A DNA stretch of 34,052 nt from a virus: positions 1-34,052 of IMG/VR virus record IMGVR_UViG_3300017613_000941; one strand, 5' to 3'. The translations under genes were made by a program, and so were the position numbers. Shown here one piece after another: positions 21,531-31,151 of this stretch. Under the pieces are notes generated by a model. The model searched no databases and was not told the DNA's origin. It saw nothing but the letters and a program-made list of their open reading frames with translations. Numbering within the stretch: the first letter of the stretch is position 1; each line of letters opens with the position of its first letter.

Positions 21531-21884
21531 ATGGCTTTTCCGTCTTCACCATCACCAAACAAGATAAGGAATATCACACATTCCAAAGCGAAGACCGGGT
21601 TTATTGTTGAAACATCTTACGCTGAGGACGGAACGGCTCATTCTCGTTTGAAAAATGTGACCAAATTACAAGCGTGGGAACTTGAATACAATCATCTAGC
21701 TTCTGGTGACTGCTCAACGCTGGATACATATCAAGGGAATCAATACGGAGAATATTCAACGGACACATGGACGCATCCTTATACAGCCGAAACACCAACG
21801 ATCAAAATAAAAGGCTGGTCAAAAAAACTGTCATTATCAACAGACCGATATACGTACATCATCCAATTAGAGGAACAACCTTGA
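21531..21884 (+). CDS. Minor tail protein (gpM-/distal-tail-like)
   Basis: A 117-residue beta-rich protein after the tape measure, where lambda has gpM. Segments HSKAKTGFIVETSYAEDGT, KLQAWELEYNHLASGD and TIKIKGWSKKLSLSTDRYTY suggest an oligomeric tail-end ring. It starts two bases after the tape measure stop and ends one base before the tip protein. Assignment is by order and size. Confidence 0.6.
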   Translation: MAFPSSPSPNKIRNITHSKAKTGFIVETSYAEDGTAHSRLKNVTKLQAWELEYNHLASGDCSTLDTYQGNQYGEYSTDTWTHPYTAETPTIKIKGWSKKLSLSTDRYTYIIQLEEQP

Positions 21885-21885
21885 T

Positions 21886-24800
21886 ATGCACACATTACCC
21901 GCCACAATTACAGCCGCAATTGCAAACCGTAATAATCATCCGATTACGCAGGTAGAGCTTCATTTTGAGGACTCCACTGTACGACGTATTTCCAACTATG
22001 CTCACACCTATGACGGTAACAATTTTCTTGCCGAACTCCGTGGGGACGTGAAGATTAAACAAGGGATCGGGGCCAAATTCAATGATTGCACTTTCTCGGT
22101 TGAAAATTATGATGGCACATATCGGGATATTTTCAACGCCTACACAGGGCCGGAACTTGAAGAAACGATCATCTATATTTATGAACTGGATTACACGTCT
22201 ATCGCGGCCACGGAGCGCCTTGAAATCTTCCGGGGCAAGTTATCCCCGCCTAAAAATCTTAAATTAAAAACTATCTCACTGAAAGCGATCCAGCGGCTGA
22301 ATACGATTAAGGAACAATTCAACCGGGCGCAGTTTTCTCCGGTATGTTTCTGGCAGCAGCGGGGCTTATTTGATGATGGTGAACGGTGTAATTATAGCGC
22401 ACTTCCGGGTACATCCCGAACTATGATCGGGGACATTGATGATGTTACGACATCTGTCGGTGAAGCCGATCCTGTGGATAGATTTTCAATCGGCGATTAC
22501 ATAAAAATTGATTCGGAAGTCATGAAGATTACGAATCTTGAAGATCCGCCGAGTCCCCCGCCGCCTGTTTATGGAACAATCACAGTAGACCGGGCGCAAA
22601 AAGGAACATCAGCGGCCAGCCATACAAGCGGCGCGAAGATATATTATTATTCGTGTCCTGGTGGTCATGACGATTGCAAATTAAGGGGGATGGCTCACAG
22701 ATTTGGTGGCCTTGTCTATTATCCGACTTCGGGAGTGCTATATTGGAGAGAAAAAATACTGTGGGTTTTATCAAGAAAAATTGTTCAGCGTTGGGAGTCC
22801 CATTGGTCGGATGGAATATTCGGCACGCCCTGGGGCGTGGTCTACGGGGGAGACTCTACCTATGGAGTCCGCGTTAATCTGAAATCCTGTTATGTCCGAG
22901 ATCCGGGGTCTTATGCTGTAGGGTTTGCGATTGCCGGAGCAGGGGCGATGGAAGGGCCGGTACAGCCGCCAGCAAGATACGGGACATCCGGTGAATCAGC
23001 TAATTCCTATGATATTCTCATCAATGAAAAGCCGGTGAATCATTATAACTTCTTTGAGGGGAACGACGGGCAGACGGGAATGGATTCTGACCCGCCGACC
23101 TATCACTCTGATGATATTCAGCGGTATTCCTATTTGTGGGCGAATGAGCCTGATAGTTATGGAAATACGGCCAGTAGTTCAAATGGTCAAACATTCTCGA
23201 AACTGGCCTATTTCGTTTTCACCTATCCGTCCGATGTGAAACAGGATGAAGCCCTGCCGGAGTCTGTGGCCTATATGAAGGGGCTTAAACTGCCGCAATA
23301 TGATACAGATGGAAATGTTACGACAACAGAATGGACGAATAACCCGGCATGGATCTTTATTGATATTTTGACCAACAAATATTATGGGGCTGGCATCTCT
23401 CTTTCAGATATTGACTACGCTAAAATGGTGACAGCGGCGGCGGCATTCACGACGGCGAGCCGATCATTCTCTTATCATTTCACCGAGAAAATGAAACTTG
23501 CGGATGTAGCCCAACTTATCTGTGACGCAACGCTTTCGATACCGACATTTGACGATAATAAGATCGGGCTTGAAGTCCTTATATCCACAAAATCGGCGAC
23601 CGGCCTTTCATTCGGTGAGGATGATGTAAAGGAAGACACGACAACCTATATGACCAAAGGGCCGATGGGACGAGATGGAAACGTGTTAGAATTCGATATC
23701 ATTTCGCCGGACCATGATTTTCAAAGCGTCCCCGTCGCCTTTCGTGATGAGGATCACATTACGGCAATGGGGGGCCGTGAAAAGAAGATCAGTAAAAAAC
23801 TGGTCGGGATTACAAGCCTATCACAGGCGGAGGAGGTTGGGGCGTTCTGGATGAACGTTGTGAAACAATCCAGACGGCAGGACGGAGCCAAAGATGTGAC
23901 CATGTTTAATCAGTGTATGGCATTACAGCCGGGCGATATTTTCGAGTTGAACGTCAATACCATTGACGGGCAGGGGGCCATAAACTATCTTGTCTGGGAT
24001 ATAGAACGAGCGAACAATAATGGAGAGCGAAAGTTCAATCTGCTTAAATGGGACTCCGGGCTATTTGATACGACGGGGATTAATTACGAGACTCCGGGGA
24101 CAATGACGAACCCCTTGCTTGATCCTCTGGATGTTGAAAATTTGGCCTCGTCAATTACAAATGTCGGGGATGATAAAGTCAGGATCGAGATAACATGGGA
24201 TTGGCCGAGTGATAGCCCGCCGACTCCAAACGTCAAACGCGTTTTCCTTCACATTGGTAACACCGGGGACGCCCTTTCTCAGTTCGATCAATGGACGCCG
24301 CAAGGGGCCGAGCGCCCGGTGAACGAATGGCAGAAGATCATACCGCGAGACACTTTCGATGATGCAAGGGTGTTCGCCGTTTCGCAATCTGTTTTCGGCG
24401 TTCCTGCAAATCCGGTGCCTCGATATATGCCGGACACGGATAATCAAACAACATTGGACGGAGATTTGACGGCTACAGCGTATCAATTTGATGTGGATAG
24501 TGCGGCGGCACTGAATGTGACAGCCGGGGAGTTCCTCATATTTGCGTTAGATCAAGCCTATGAGATTGTGAAATATGTTTCAGCGGCAGGCGATACCTTG
24601 ACCGTGGAGCAATTGAATTCAGAACGATTAACGTATTTTGGTACTGAGGCAAGAACTCACGCGGACGGGGCGGCAATTTACAAATTGACTTTCAACGCAC
24701 CATATACAGATTTATCCGTCATGAACCCGGTGAAAGCCATTGATTATATCCGGGCGTATGATTACACCACGGACACTTCGCTTGCCTCGAATCAGATCCG

Positions 24801-25674
24801 TGTGAAAATTCCTATTGCGGCTACGGGTGCCTGGCCGAAATTTTTACATATTCAGCTTCATGAATCGACGCCATTTCCTGAACCAACAGAAGATCCAACG
24901 GGGGCCGATGATGCGGAATTGATCACAACTTTTGGGACATCTGTCCTGGTCCCGACAGCTTATGATATGAGCGCGGCGGCTGGGAAATTGATGGTACTGA
25001 CTCCTGACACTACGGCCAGGATGGGCCGATATATTGATAGTGTCGATAACGGGATCACTTACGAAGGGGCCACTTTCAAACGGGCGAACCTGTCAGGTTA
25101 TATGCCACGGATGGAGGGCCGATATGATTGGGCCGTCTGGTCGCTATGGTACACATCATGCTGGCATCACCTCAATGTCACAATGAAAGACCAGCATATT
25201 GACACACAATCGAACTTATTTGATATCGTTTTCACGGTAGACAAAACCGGCTCCGTATATCTACGTGGATATTTCCTCACAGATGCCAGCTATTCCGATG
25301 GTGTAATTGCAACAGATGAAGTGGGCGGCGCGAATACATTGTTGACATTATCCAATATGACAGATCCAGATGTTCCCGGACCACCCACAGGGATCAATGC
25401 ATTCTGCGAAAATATGAATATTCATGTATCTTGGACGGCTCCGACATCAAACATCGCGACATTATCCGGCTATATCGTGCGGATATCAAATACATCTCAA
25501 TATGGTGGTTCATCTCCAAACTGGACTTTAGCCGAATATATCGAAACAGAAACCAGTGCCGGTGAAACGTGTGCTATAATACCTGTATTCGAGGCCGGTG
25601 AGTATGCCATCGGAGTCGTAGCCGTCAATATGATTGGAGAATCAACGATGGCGATTTTGTACCAGGAGGCTTAA
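21886..25674 (+). CDS. Tail tip protein: gpL-like Cys region fused to gpJ-like hub with FN3 end
   Basis: A 1262-residue central tip protein. Residues 1-290 resemble lambda gpL-type tip proteins: four cysteines at 154, 168 (RCNY), 257 and 264 (SCPGGHDDCKLRG) could hold an iron-sulfur cluster, with an inserted loop (IGDYIKIDSEVMKI) between the pairs. Residues about 380-760 match the gpJ-type hub (WTNNPAWIFIDILTNKYYG, FSYHFTEKMKLADVAQLICD, LQPGDIFELN). Later parts hold several beta domains, ending in an FN3 domain (about 1163-1255: PGPPTGINAFCENMNIHVSW). No separate gpK-type peptidase gene is present. It likely links the tube to receptor-binding proteins. Confidence 0.8.
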   Translation: MHTLPATITAAIANRNNHPITQVELHFEDSTVRRISNYAHTYDGNNFLAELRGDVKIKQGIGAKFNDCTFSVENYDGTYRDIFNAYTGPELEETIIYIYELDYTSIAATERLEIFRGKLSPPKNLKLKTISLKAIQRLNTIKEQFNRAQFSPVCFWQQRGLFDDGERCNYSALPGTSRTMIGDIDDVTTSVGEADPVDRFSIGDYIKIDSEVMKITNLEDPPSPPPPVYGTITVDRAQKGTSAASHTSGAKIYYYSCPGGHDDCKLRGMAHRFGGLVYYPTSGVLYWREKILWVLSRKIVQRWESHWSDGIFGTPWGVVYGGDSTYGVRVNLKSCYVRDPGSYAVGFAIAGAGAMEGPVQPPARYGTSGESANSYDILINEKPVNHYNFFEGNDGQTGMDSDPPTYHSDDIQRYSYLWANEPDSYGNTASSSNGQTFSKLAYFVFTYPSDVKQDEALPESVAYMKGLKLPQYDTDGNVTTTEWTNNPAWIFIDILTNKYYGAGISLSDIDYAKMVTAAAAFTTASRSFSYHFTEKMKLADVAQLICDATLSIPTFDDNKIGLEVLISTKSATGLSFGEDDVKEDTTTYMTKGPMGRDGNVLEFDIISPDHDFQSVPVAFRDEDHITAMGGREKKISKKLVGITSLSQAEEVGAFWMNVVKQSRRQDGAKDVTMFNQCMALQPGDIFELNVNTIDGQGAINYLVWDIERANNNGERKFNLLKWDSGLFDTTGINYETPGTMTNPLLDPLDVENLASSITNVGDDKVRIEITWDWPSDSPPTPNVKRVFLHIGNTGDALSQFDQWTPQGAERPVNEWQKIIPRDTFDDARVFAVSQSVFGVPANPVPRYMPDTDNQTTLDGDLTATAYQFDVDSAAALNVTAGEFLIFALDQAYEIVKYVSAAGDTLTVEQLNSERLTYFGTEARTHADGAAIYKLTFNAPYTDLSVMNPVKAIDYIRAYDYTTDTSLASNQIRVKIPIAATGAWPKFLHIQLHESTPFPEPTEDPTGADDAELITTFGTSVLVPTAYDMSAAAGKLMVLTPDTTARMGRYIDSVDNGITYEGATFKRANLSGYMPRMEGRYDWAVWSLWYTSCWHHLNVTMKDQHIDTQSNLFDIVFTVDKTGSVYLRGYFLTDASYSDGVIATDEVGGANTLLTLSNMTDPDVPGPPTGINAFCENMNIHVSWTAPTSNIATLSGYIVRISNTSQYGGSSPNWTLAEYIETETSAGETCAIIPVFEAGEYAIGVVAVNMIGESTMAILYQEA

Positions 25675-25675
25675 A

Positions 25676-26545
25676 ATGTTACGAAAAAACGGGCAAAACT
25701 TTTCAAACACGCAGTTGTCCGGGGGGGCATATACCAGCAGCATCGTTTCAGAATCTTATGGAAGCCGGACGGTAATAGGGAAAGATGGAACGTCAACCTA
25801 TGCGGTCGCTCTTTGGGATCTGGACGGGCGATATATGGGGTCCTGTACGAGATCGGATGCCGCGTATCCGGTGGCGATTGTGCAAAGGATGCGGCTGGCA
25901 ATTCAGGCGGCGAACTTTGCAGAGAGCACTTATTCGATAATTACATGGTGGTTGATCGCGGACGCCGCCGGGGGACCAGCACTCTATGTTTATTTATTTT
26001 TGTATAATAACGCTGGTACTTATGAATTCGTGGTTGGCACGTCAACAGGTGGCGGGGCTGTTGGGAATTCTGTCACACTTGGAACGGCTGTAGTAGGTAC
26101 TACGTTTTACACGGTCGAAGTTGCAATCCACCTGGACAAGATCAAGGGCTATTTTGACGGGGCCTATATCGGAGAAGCGGCCAATCCTTCGGTCCCGGCA
26201 TACGCCCAAAATCAAGGGATGTATCTTTATTTTGCCGATACGTATAATCCCAAATTCGACAATATCTATTCCGATGTGGAGCAAGTTGATTATTCAACCG
26301 ATATTGGCGTTGGGCAGGCGAATAATAGCCCGGCAAACGGGACGGTTTATCTCATCAAAAAAGCCTATCTGGATGCGGGTATTGCTTCAACTGATATTTA
26401 TGAGCGATCTATCGCAGATGGATATTTCACGGAAGCGGCGGCGGCGGGCGATTACCTTGTCACGATGGTTCTGAGCGATAATGACGGTGGGGATTGCATG
26501 AAAATGAACAAAGGCTCCGGCGGGAACTGGACAATGGATTGGTGA
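25676..26545 (+). CDS. Tail-tip-associated protein with concanavalin-like fold (candidate receptor-binding)
   Basis: A 289-residue beta protein. Segments ALWDLDGRYMGS, IVQRMRLAIQAANF, YTVEVAIHLDKIKGYFDGAYIG and YLYFADTYNPKFDNIYSDV resemble the LamG/concanavalin-like sandwich often used for glycan contact. AGGAGG at 25664-25669 sets ATG 25676. It is followed after three bases by a larger protein that also has a concanavalin-like segment, so both may form side fibres on the tip. The frame is open upstream, but that part overlaps the tip gene and has no ribosome site. Confidence 0.6.
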   Translation: MLRKNGQNFSNTQLSGGAYTSSIVSESYGSRTVIGKDGTSTYAVALWDLDGRYMGSCTRSDAAYPVAIVQRMRLAIQAANFAESTYSIITWWLIADAAGGPALYVYLFLYNNAGTYEFVVGTSTGGGAVGNSVTLGTAVVGTTFYTVEVAIHLDKIKGYFDGAYIGEAANPSVPAYAQNQGMYLYFADTYNPKFDNIYSDVEQVDYSTDIGVGQANNSPANGTVYLIKKAYLDAGIASTDIYERSIADGYFTEAAAAGDYLVTMVLSDNDGGDCMKMNKGSGGNWTMDW

Positions 26546-26548
26546 TAA

Positions 26549-28321
26549 ATGCCTATAATTAACGGCACAGAAGCAAGATTTTGGAACGGCACAAGCGGCC
26601 TCGGGTTGAATTTGCGCCTCCGTGACCGTATGGATCTGGGTGCTTCAAGGCCGGGCTATGTTCATGTGGCGAATCAGTCATTGATGGATACGCCGGAAGA
26701 ACCATATTTTATATCCGTCACGGCTGAAAATGGACAAATAGCTGTCCAGCTTGGTTGCACTGAGACAGTTGATTCCTATCAACTGACTTATGCAACGTCA
26801 AACGCCCCGAATCTAAACAATATTCTAAATTCAGAATCAGGCTATTTTATCTGGAATATCACCGGCACAATTTACCTGTTTGCCAGAACGGTCTTGAATA
26901 ATGCCGTTTCTTCGTGGGTGGCTTATGGTGAAGTGTCCGAGGGATCTACAGAATATACGCTTGTTTGGGATGATGCCGATATCGGGAGCCGTGGATCTGA
27001 TACAGCCGTTCCGAATCTGGACAGAGGATCAGGAACGCAAGCCGGAAATCTGTTTCGATACTATAATTGGGCCGGACAGGGGATCAGTGTTTCATTGAAA
27101 TATTATTCCTATTTATCACCGCAAAAAAAGGAATGGCGGGTTTTCAATGCGGCGTCCGGCGTCCAGCTTGGAAAATACGGCGGCAAACATAACTGGAAAC
27201 AGAATATAATTGACAAAGCAAATGTCATGATCGGCGTGATATTCAAGGCCGAAGTCGGGATTTTATCATCAATCACAGGTGAAACATACTATGTTCTGGG
27301 CCTTCAATACGTGGCCTCAAATGACGTTCAAGCGAAACTTTACACCGGAAACGGAACGACTCTAACGGAGGTCGCCACAAGCGGAAACCTTCACTCTGAT
27401 TTCGGGACGTACACAACAGGATCTACTCAATATAATTTGACATTTGAATGTAATGATACGACGTTCACGGTTTCAAAAGACGGCGCAAGCATCTGGTCAA
27501 CAACAGACACGGCGATTGCCTCGTCTGATACCAGGATCTACACAGGGCTTTATGGCCAGGGGCCGACCGGGAGCCCATCAACGCAAAATGCGATTTACGA
27601 TATCTGGAAGATTTACGCACGGGATTTGTTAGGTTCCGGCCAGACGGTAGATCCTGGTACTGTGTTGGATCCTTATTTGCCGCTTGACCCTGGTGATTTG
27701 GCAACGGGCGGCGCGGCCAATGACGTTCTGGGGATTGACAACGCTGGAACGACCAACGAATGGAAAGAGGTATTGGGCACAACAAATCAGGTGACGGTGA
27801 CTCATGCGGCCGGAACTATCACATGGGCCTTGACGCAAGACATACATATTGTAGGCGATACTTATACCGAAGCATTACGAATAGACGCCAATACACATAT
27901 AACGAAGGATGGTGACAACAATATGACCTTTACTGATGCCGTGACTGGTACACGGACTCTAAAAACCATTGGCTGTCCCGTATACCGATTTATTAAGGTG
28001 ACTGGTCAAGCTGAGGGGGATTTACATCTATCTGATGGGACTGAATGGAACGTAAACAAGGCATTAATTAATATAATAAGAGTGCAGACTACATCCACGG
28101 ATTGGGATTTATGGATTTTGCAGAATGATAATGGATACGCAGCAGATGACGCAAATATTCCCAAAATGCAGTTGATGGATGCAGGTTCCGGGGACGCCGA
28201 TATACTGGTCAATTTACCCTACGAAGACGAAGACGCCAGCAATGAAGTCCATCTGTATTATGTCGACAACAGCGGCACGGCAACGGCGGATATTTTTGTT
28301 ATAGGATATGAGTTGGTTTAA
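26549..28321 (+). CDS. Tail fibre protein (FN3-like, concanavalin-like and stalk/tip parts)
   Basis: A 590-residue fibre. The N-terminal part includes an FN3-like segment (EEPYFISVTAENGQIAVQLG). A concanavalin-like middle follows (TYYVLGLQYVASNDVQAKLY, NLTFECNDTTFTVSKDG). The stalk starts near residue 385 (DVLGIDNAGTTNEWKEVLG, TNQVTVTHAAGTITWAL, typical fibre phrases), then HITKDGDNNMTFTD and a distal beta domain ending in IFVIGYELV. It lies after the tip proteins and is probably trimeric. Which domain binds the receptor cannot be seen. Confidence 0.65.
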   Translation: MPIINGTEARFWNGTSGLGLNLRLRDRMDLGASRPGYVHVANQSLMDTPEEPYFISVTAENGQIAVQLGCTETVDSYQLTYATSNAPNLNNILNSESGYFIWNITGTIYLFARTVLNNAVSSWVAYGEVSEGSTEYTLVWDDADIGSRGSDTAVPNLDRGSGTQAGNLFRYYNWAGQGISVSLKYYSYLSPQKKEWRVFNAASGVQLGKYGGKHNWKQNIIDKANVMIGVIFKAEVGILSSITGETYYVLGLQYVASNDVQAKLYTGNGTTLTEVATSGNLHSDFGTYTTGSTQYNLTFECNDTTFTVSKDGASIWSTTDTAIASSDTRIYTGLYGQGPTGSPSTQNAIYDIWKIYARDLLGSGQTVDPGTVLDPYLPLDPGDLATGGAANDVLGIDNAGTTNEWKEVLGTTNQVTVTHAAGTITWALTQDIHIVGDTYTEALRIDANTHITKDGDNNMTFTDAVTGTRTLKTIGCPVYRFIKVTGQAEGDLHLSDGTEWNVNKALINIIRVQTTSTDWDLWILQNDNGYAADDANIPKMQLMDAGSGDADILVNLPYEDEDASNEVHLYYVDNSGTATADIFVIGYELV

Positions 28322-28330
28322 GGAGAAAGT

Positions 28331-28597
28331 ATGGAAATTCGAAAAATTGATGAGTATACTTTCGAGTATTGGAAGAAAGTAAAAACAGTTAAATTACCAG
28401 AATTACAAGAAGAAAAAGCAGCGTTGGAAACAGAATTATTAAACATGAGAGAACCAACAGATGAAGAACTATTGGAAGAAGCAAGGGCTGTGCATCCTTT
28501 TGGGATGCGAAGAGACGCTTTACTCGACAAAATGGAGAAAGTGTCGAATATATTGAAAGAGGTAGAAGCGATTAAAATAAAACCGGAGGCGAAGTAA
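28331..28597 (+). CDS. Small coiled-coil protein (88 aa), possible fibre chaperone
   Basis: An 88-residue charged, helical protein (KLPELQEEKAALETELLNMR, later DALLDKMEKVSNILKEVEAI), clearly coiled-coil. AAGGAG precedes ATG 28331. It lies between two fibre-like genes, where small fibre assembly chaperones are common. No family motif, so that role is inference from position and shape. Confidence 0.55.
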   Translation: MEIRKIDEYTFEYWKKVKTVKLPELQEEKAALETELLNMREPTDEELLEEARAVHPFGMRRDALLDKMEKVSNILKEVEAIKIKPEAK

Positions 28598-28598
28598 A

Positions 28599-30098
28599 GT
28601 GGCTATTACATACGATGCGGAAGACAATATAGATAGGGTTCTATTGTATGACGCTTCCGAAGACGAATACACGATACTCACTCTTGATAATTTTGATATT
28701 TTTACACTTACCGCTGCTGCCGGAGACGCTATGGCGTTTGCTCTTGGGGCATCTAGTTGGGGGTGTCAATGGCATGACGTCTATTTGCATATCTCAACTG
28801 CTCTTAATGCTGTGATGACTTTGAAATGGCAATACTGGCATAGCGATCTTACATGGCACGATATTCCGGCCGGCGGCATTACTGACGGGACTAATGGACT
28901 AACTCAGAGTGGGTGGGTCACATTTCCCATCCCAGATTATTTTGTATCACGTGCTTTCATGGTAGGCGCTGCTGTTGTATGGGGTTATCAATTAAGAGTA
29001 GTAATAAACACTTTTACGTCCATTACTGCTGTTGGGCATGTGGACCAAACACCAAAATGTAAAAATGGAATTTTAAAGGTAACAGGCACAAACGATATAG
29101 AGGATTTATATGATGCTTCTGTCGCCGGTTCTTGGGGTGTTGTTAGTAAGGACGAAAATAATTACGTTATTACTGCAAATTTACAAGTTGGAGATGGATC
29201 AACAGAAACGCTACTTGAAATATTAGATTCTACCGTCTTGGTCGGTACGGATTCAAAATACCGTACCATGTGGACAAGTACTAATTCTAGCTTACAGTTA
29301 GGAGAAAAGAACGTCGATGGAGATTTTTTAAATGGAAGCGTTTTACGCTATAATTCTGGTCTGGTTGCAAGTTATCCTGTTGTATACTGGCGTGGCGCTA
29401 TTAATTTATATTCTTCTATTTTTGAAAAAAAAGCGATAGGTGCTAGGGATGCTTGGTTCTCCAGTCTTTCTTTAGATTTGGAAAACTCAATTTTTATATG
29501 GACTGGTTTGCTGCCTATATATAGTACTTGTACTGGCAACGTCAAAAATACGGTGATAGAAGCATCAAGGCTAGATTTTCATACTGGGAATGTGACTATG
29601 GATGGTGTGCTGTTTAATAATAAAGCTATGGAAATGTGGGGTTATGGAGGCCCGATAGTAGAAAATGTGGATTTTTCAGAACAGACAGGAAAGGTATGTG
29701 CTAATAATTGCATAACCACGTTTTTAAACTGCAAATTTGACAGTTTTGCTGATCAAATTGAGGTGTACTACAATGGAACTGTAGATGTGGAAGTAACTTT
29801 GGATCTTAACATAGTGGATAAAAATAACAATGTGATCAGCGGCCTCGCGATCCAGATAAGAGACAAAAACGACAATATTGTTTATGATGATGACGGTGTT
29901 GATGCTTTTGATATGCTTATTTATAAAAGAGTCGAGGTCAGTAACGTACCAACGATCACGGAGTACAATCCATTTACAATTACGGTGTCAAAGAAAGGCT
30001 ATAAAACATATAGGGCTGTCTTCTCTTTAACCCAAAAAACAAATTGGACTATTCAGCTTGAGCACAGTCCATATGCAACAATTGTGGGAGTGAGTTAA
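28599..30098 (+). CDS. Tail fibre/spike-like protein with beta-helix features, AT-rich
   Basis: A 499-residue protein from GTG 28599 with GGAGG at 28584-28588. An N-terminal beta part (residues 1-150: HDVYLHISTALNAVMTLKWQ) precedes a repetitive stretch (about 200-390: LFNNKAMEMW, VENVDFSEQT, NCITTFLNCKFDSF) that looks like beta-helix rungs. It ends in a carboxypeptidase-regulatory-like beta sandwich (LDLNIVDKNNNVISGLAIQI, FTITVSKKGYKTYRAVF). The coding sequence is more AT-rich and uses more T-ending codons than the genes around it, suggesting recent exchange of the host-range region. It may be the adhesin or depolymerase; no catalytic site is evident. Confidence 0.6.
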   Translation: MAITYDAEDNIDRVLLYDASEDEYTILTLDNFDIFTLTAAAGDAMAFALGASSWGCQWHDVYLHISTALNAVMTLKWQYWHSDLTWHDIPAGGITDGTNGLTQSGWVTFPIPDYFVSRAFMVGAAVVWGYQLRVVINTFTSITAVGHVDQTPKCKNGILKVTGTNDIEDLYDASVAGSWGVVSKDENNYVITANLQVGDGSTETLLEILDSTVLVGTDSKYRTMWTSTNSSLQLGEKNVDGDFLNGSVLRYNSGLVASYPVVYWRGAINLYSSIFEKKAIGARDAWFSSLSLDLENSIFIWTGLLPIYSTCTGNVKNTVIEASRLDFHTGNVTMDGVLFNNKAMEMWGYGGPIVENVDFSEQTGKVCANNCITTFLNCKFDSFADQIEVYYNGTVDVEVTLDLNIVDKNNNVISGLAIQIRDKNDNIVYDDDGVDAFDMLIYKRVEVSNVPTITEYNPFTITVSKKGYKTYRAVFSLTQKTNWTIQLEHSPYATIVGVS

Positions 30099-30099
30099 A

Positions 30100-30132
30100 A
30101 TGTCAGATTACTTTGATGGAGTTGTAATATGA
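30100..30132 (+). CDS. Ten-codon ORF coupled to the next gene
   Basis: ATG 30100 to TGA 30130-30132 encodes MSDYFDGVVI. It begins one base after the AT-rich fibre gene stops and overlaps the following ATG (30129) as ATGA. It has TGGGAG upstream. It is probably a remnant or a coupling ORF that delivers ribosomes to the next gene. Confidence 0.25.
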   Translation: MSDYFDGVVI

Positions 30133-30404
30133 CTACGTATTATATAGATGCAGCGAATGGGGATGACGTTACTGGAGATGGAACGACTGTGAGCCAATTA
30201 ACAGCCGGAACACATACGACAGGAGAATTTGTAAGAACAGCTTTCTCCACTGGCTTGATAGCCGCGAACCTTGAGGCTCATGATATTGTTGGGATGAAAT
30301 TATGGCGTGACGGTGATGATGGAACGGATGATCTGGCGAAAGCGGCAATAATGTTACAGGTGCATTTTGAATTTACGCAAAACAGATTAGGTGAACCTGT
30401 TTAA
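30129..30404 (+). CDS. Short fibre-end protein, probably a remnant of a larger tail spike
   Basis: A 91-residue protein. The start MTTYYIDAANGDDVTGDGTT matches the opening of right-handed beta-helix spikes (YYxDxxxGDDxxxG). The end, KLWRDGDDGTDDLAKAAIML then VHFEFTQNRLG, matches the distal beta motif ending many phage fibre proteins. The helix normally between them is missing, so this looks like an internally deleted spike that kept its two ends. No clear ribosome site precedes ATG 30129 apart from coupling with the 10-codon ORF. Confidence 0.45.
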   Translation: MTTYYIDAANGDDVTGDGTTVSQLTAGTHTTGEFVRTAFSTGLIAANLEAHDIVGMKLWRDGDDGTDDLAKAAIMLQVHFEFTQNRLGEPV

Positions 30405-30416
30405 AAAGGAGAAAAT

Positions 30417-31151
30417 ATGAATTACAATGATTTGGAAGTTATGATGATTGCAGGAGATCAACTTTCCGAGGTTGTTCGCCTCGGAGACATTGAAAACGTG
30501 GAGATCGTTAATCAGGCCAAAAGGATTTTCGGGGGGGCAGAAGATTTGCTCTGGGAGTCTAAAAAATGTCATGTTGAAAAGGGCGATATTGTTGTGGAGA
30601 TAGGGGCTTGCATCGGTCTTTTCTCATTACGGGCTGGATTGCAGGGGGCGAAAAGAATCGTGTTATTTGAGCCGAATGATCCGAACCGATACTGTGCGAC
30701 GTATAACGCAAATCTTGGTTTCGCAAGTCGCAGGTCAAAATATCCGGTGCGGGTGATCAATGCGGCGGTATGTGATTATGAGGGAGTTGCTCCATTTTTT
30801 GACGTTCCGGCAATCGGTCAACATGGGATGTTCAAATTGAATCGGGCTGTCGATGCAAGGCAAATCAAAACCATGACGCTTAATTCGCTATTTCGCAAAC
30901 GGATTGTGACAAAAATCGACTTCCTTAAATGTGACGGGAACGGAGCCGAAACGCTGATATTTGATGGGATATCAAACACCAATTTGAAAAAGATCAGAAA
31001 GCTCTCTGTCCAATATCATCATCATGTGGAGGAAAGATGTTCAGGTTGGAGAAAATCATTTCTTGCAAGGCTGAAAAAACTGGGATACAATATAGAAACA
31101 GGGCCGAGAAATAGCTGGAATGATGACTGGATTAGGGCGTGGCGGTCATGA
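30417..31151 (+). CDS. FkbM-like methyltransferase (copy 2, altered motifs)
   Basis: A 244-residue protein with the FkbM fold pattern: motif I VVEIGACIGLFS at 59-70, FEPN at 84-87, KIDFLKCDGNGAE at 166-178 and VQYHHH at 198-203. Compared with copy 1, motif I has D-to-E and N-to-C changes, FEPD became FEPN, DxEGAE became DxNGAE, and EYHHE became QYHHH. AAAAGGAG precedes ATG 30417. It follows the fibre genes directly and is ATGA-coupled to copy 3. It may still bind SAM with altered catalysis, or have a structural or different transferase role. Confidence 0.75.
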   Translation: MNYNDLEVMMIAGDQLSEVVRLGDIENVEIVNQAKRIFGGAEDLLWESKKCHVEKGDIVVEIGACIGLFSLRAGLQGAKRIVLFEPNDPNRYCATYNANLGFASRRSKYPVRVINAAVCDYEGVAPFFDVPAIGQHGMFKLNRAVDARQIKTMTLNSLFRKRIVTKIDFLKCDGNGAETLIFDGISNTNLKKIRKLSVQYHHHVEERCSGWRKSFLARLKKLGYNIETGPRNSWNDDWIRAWRS

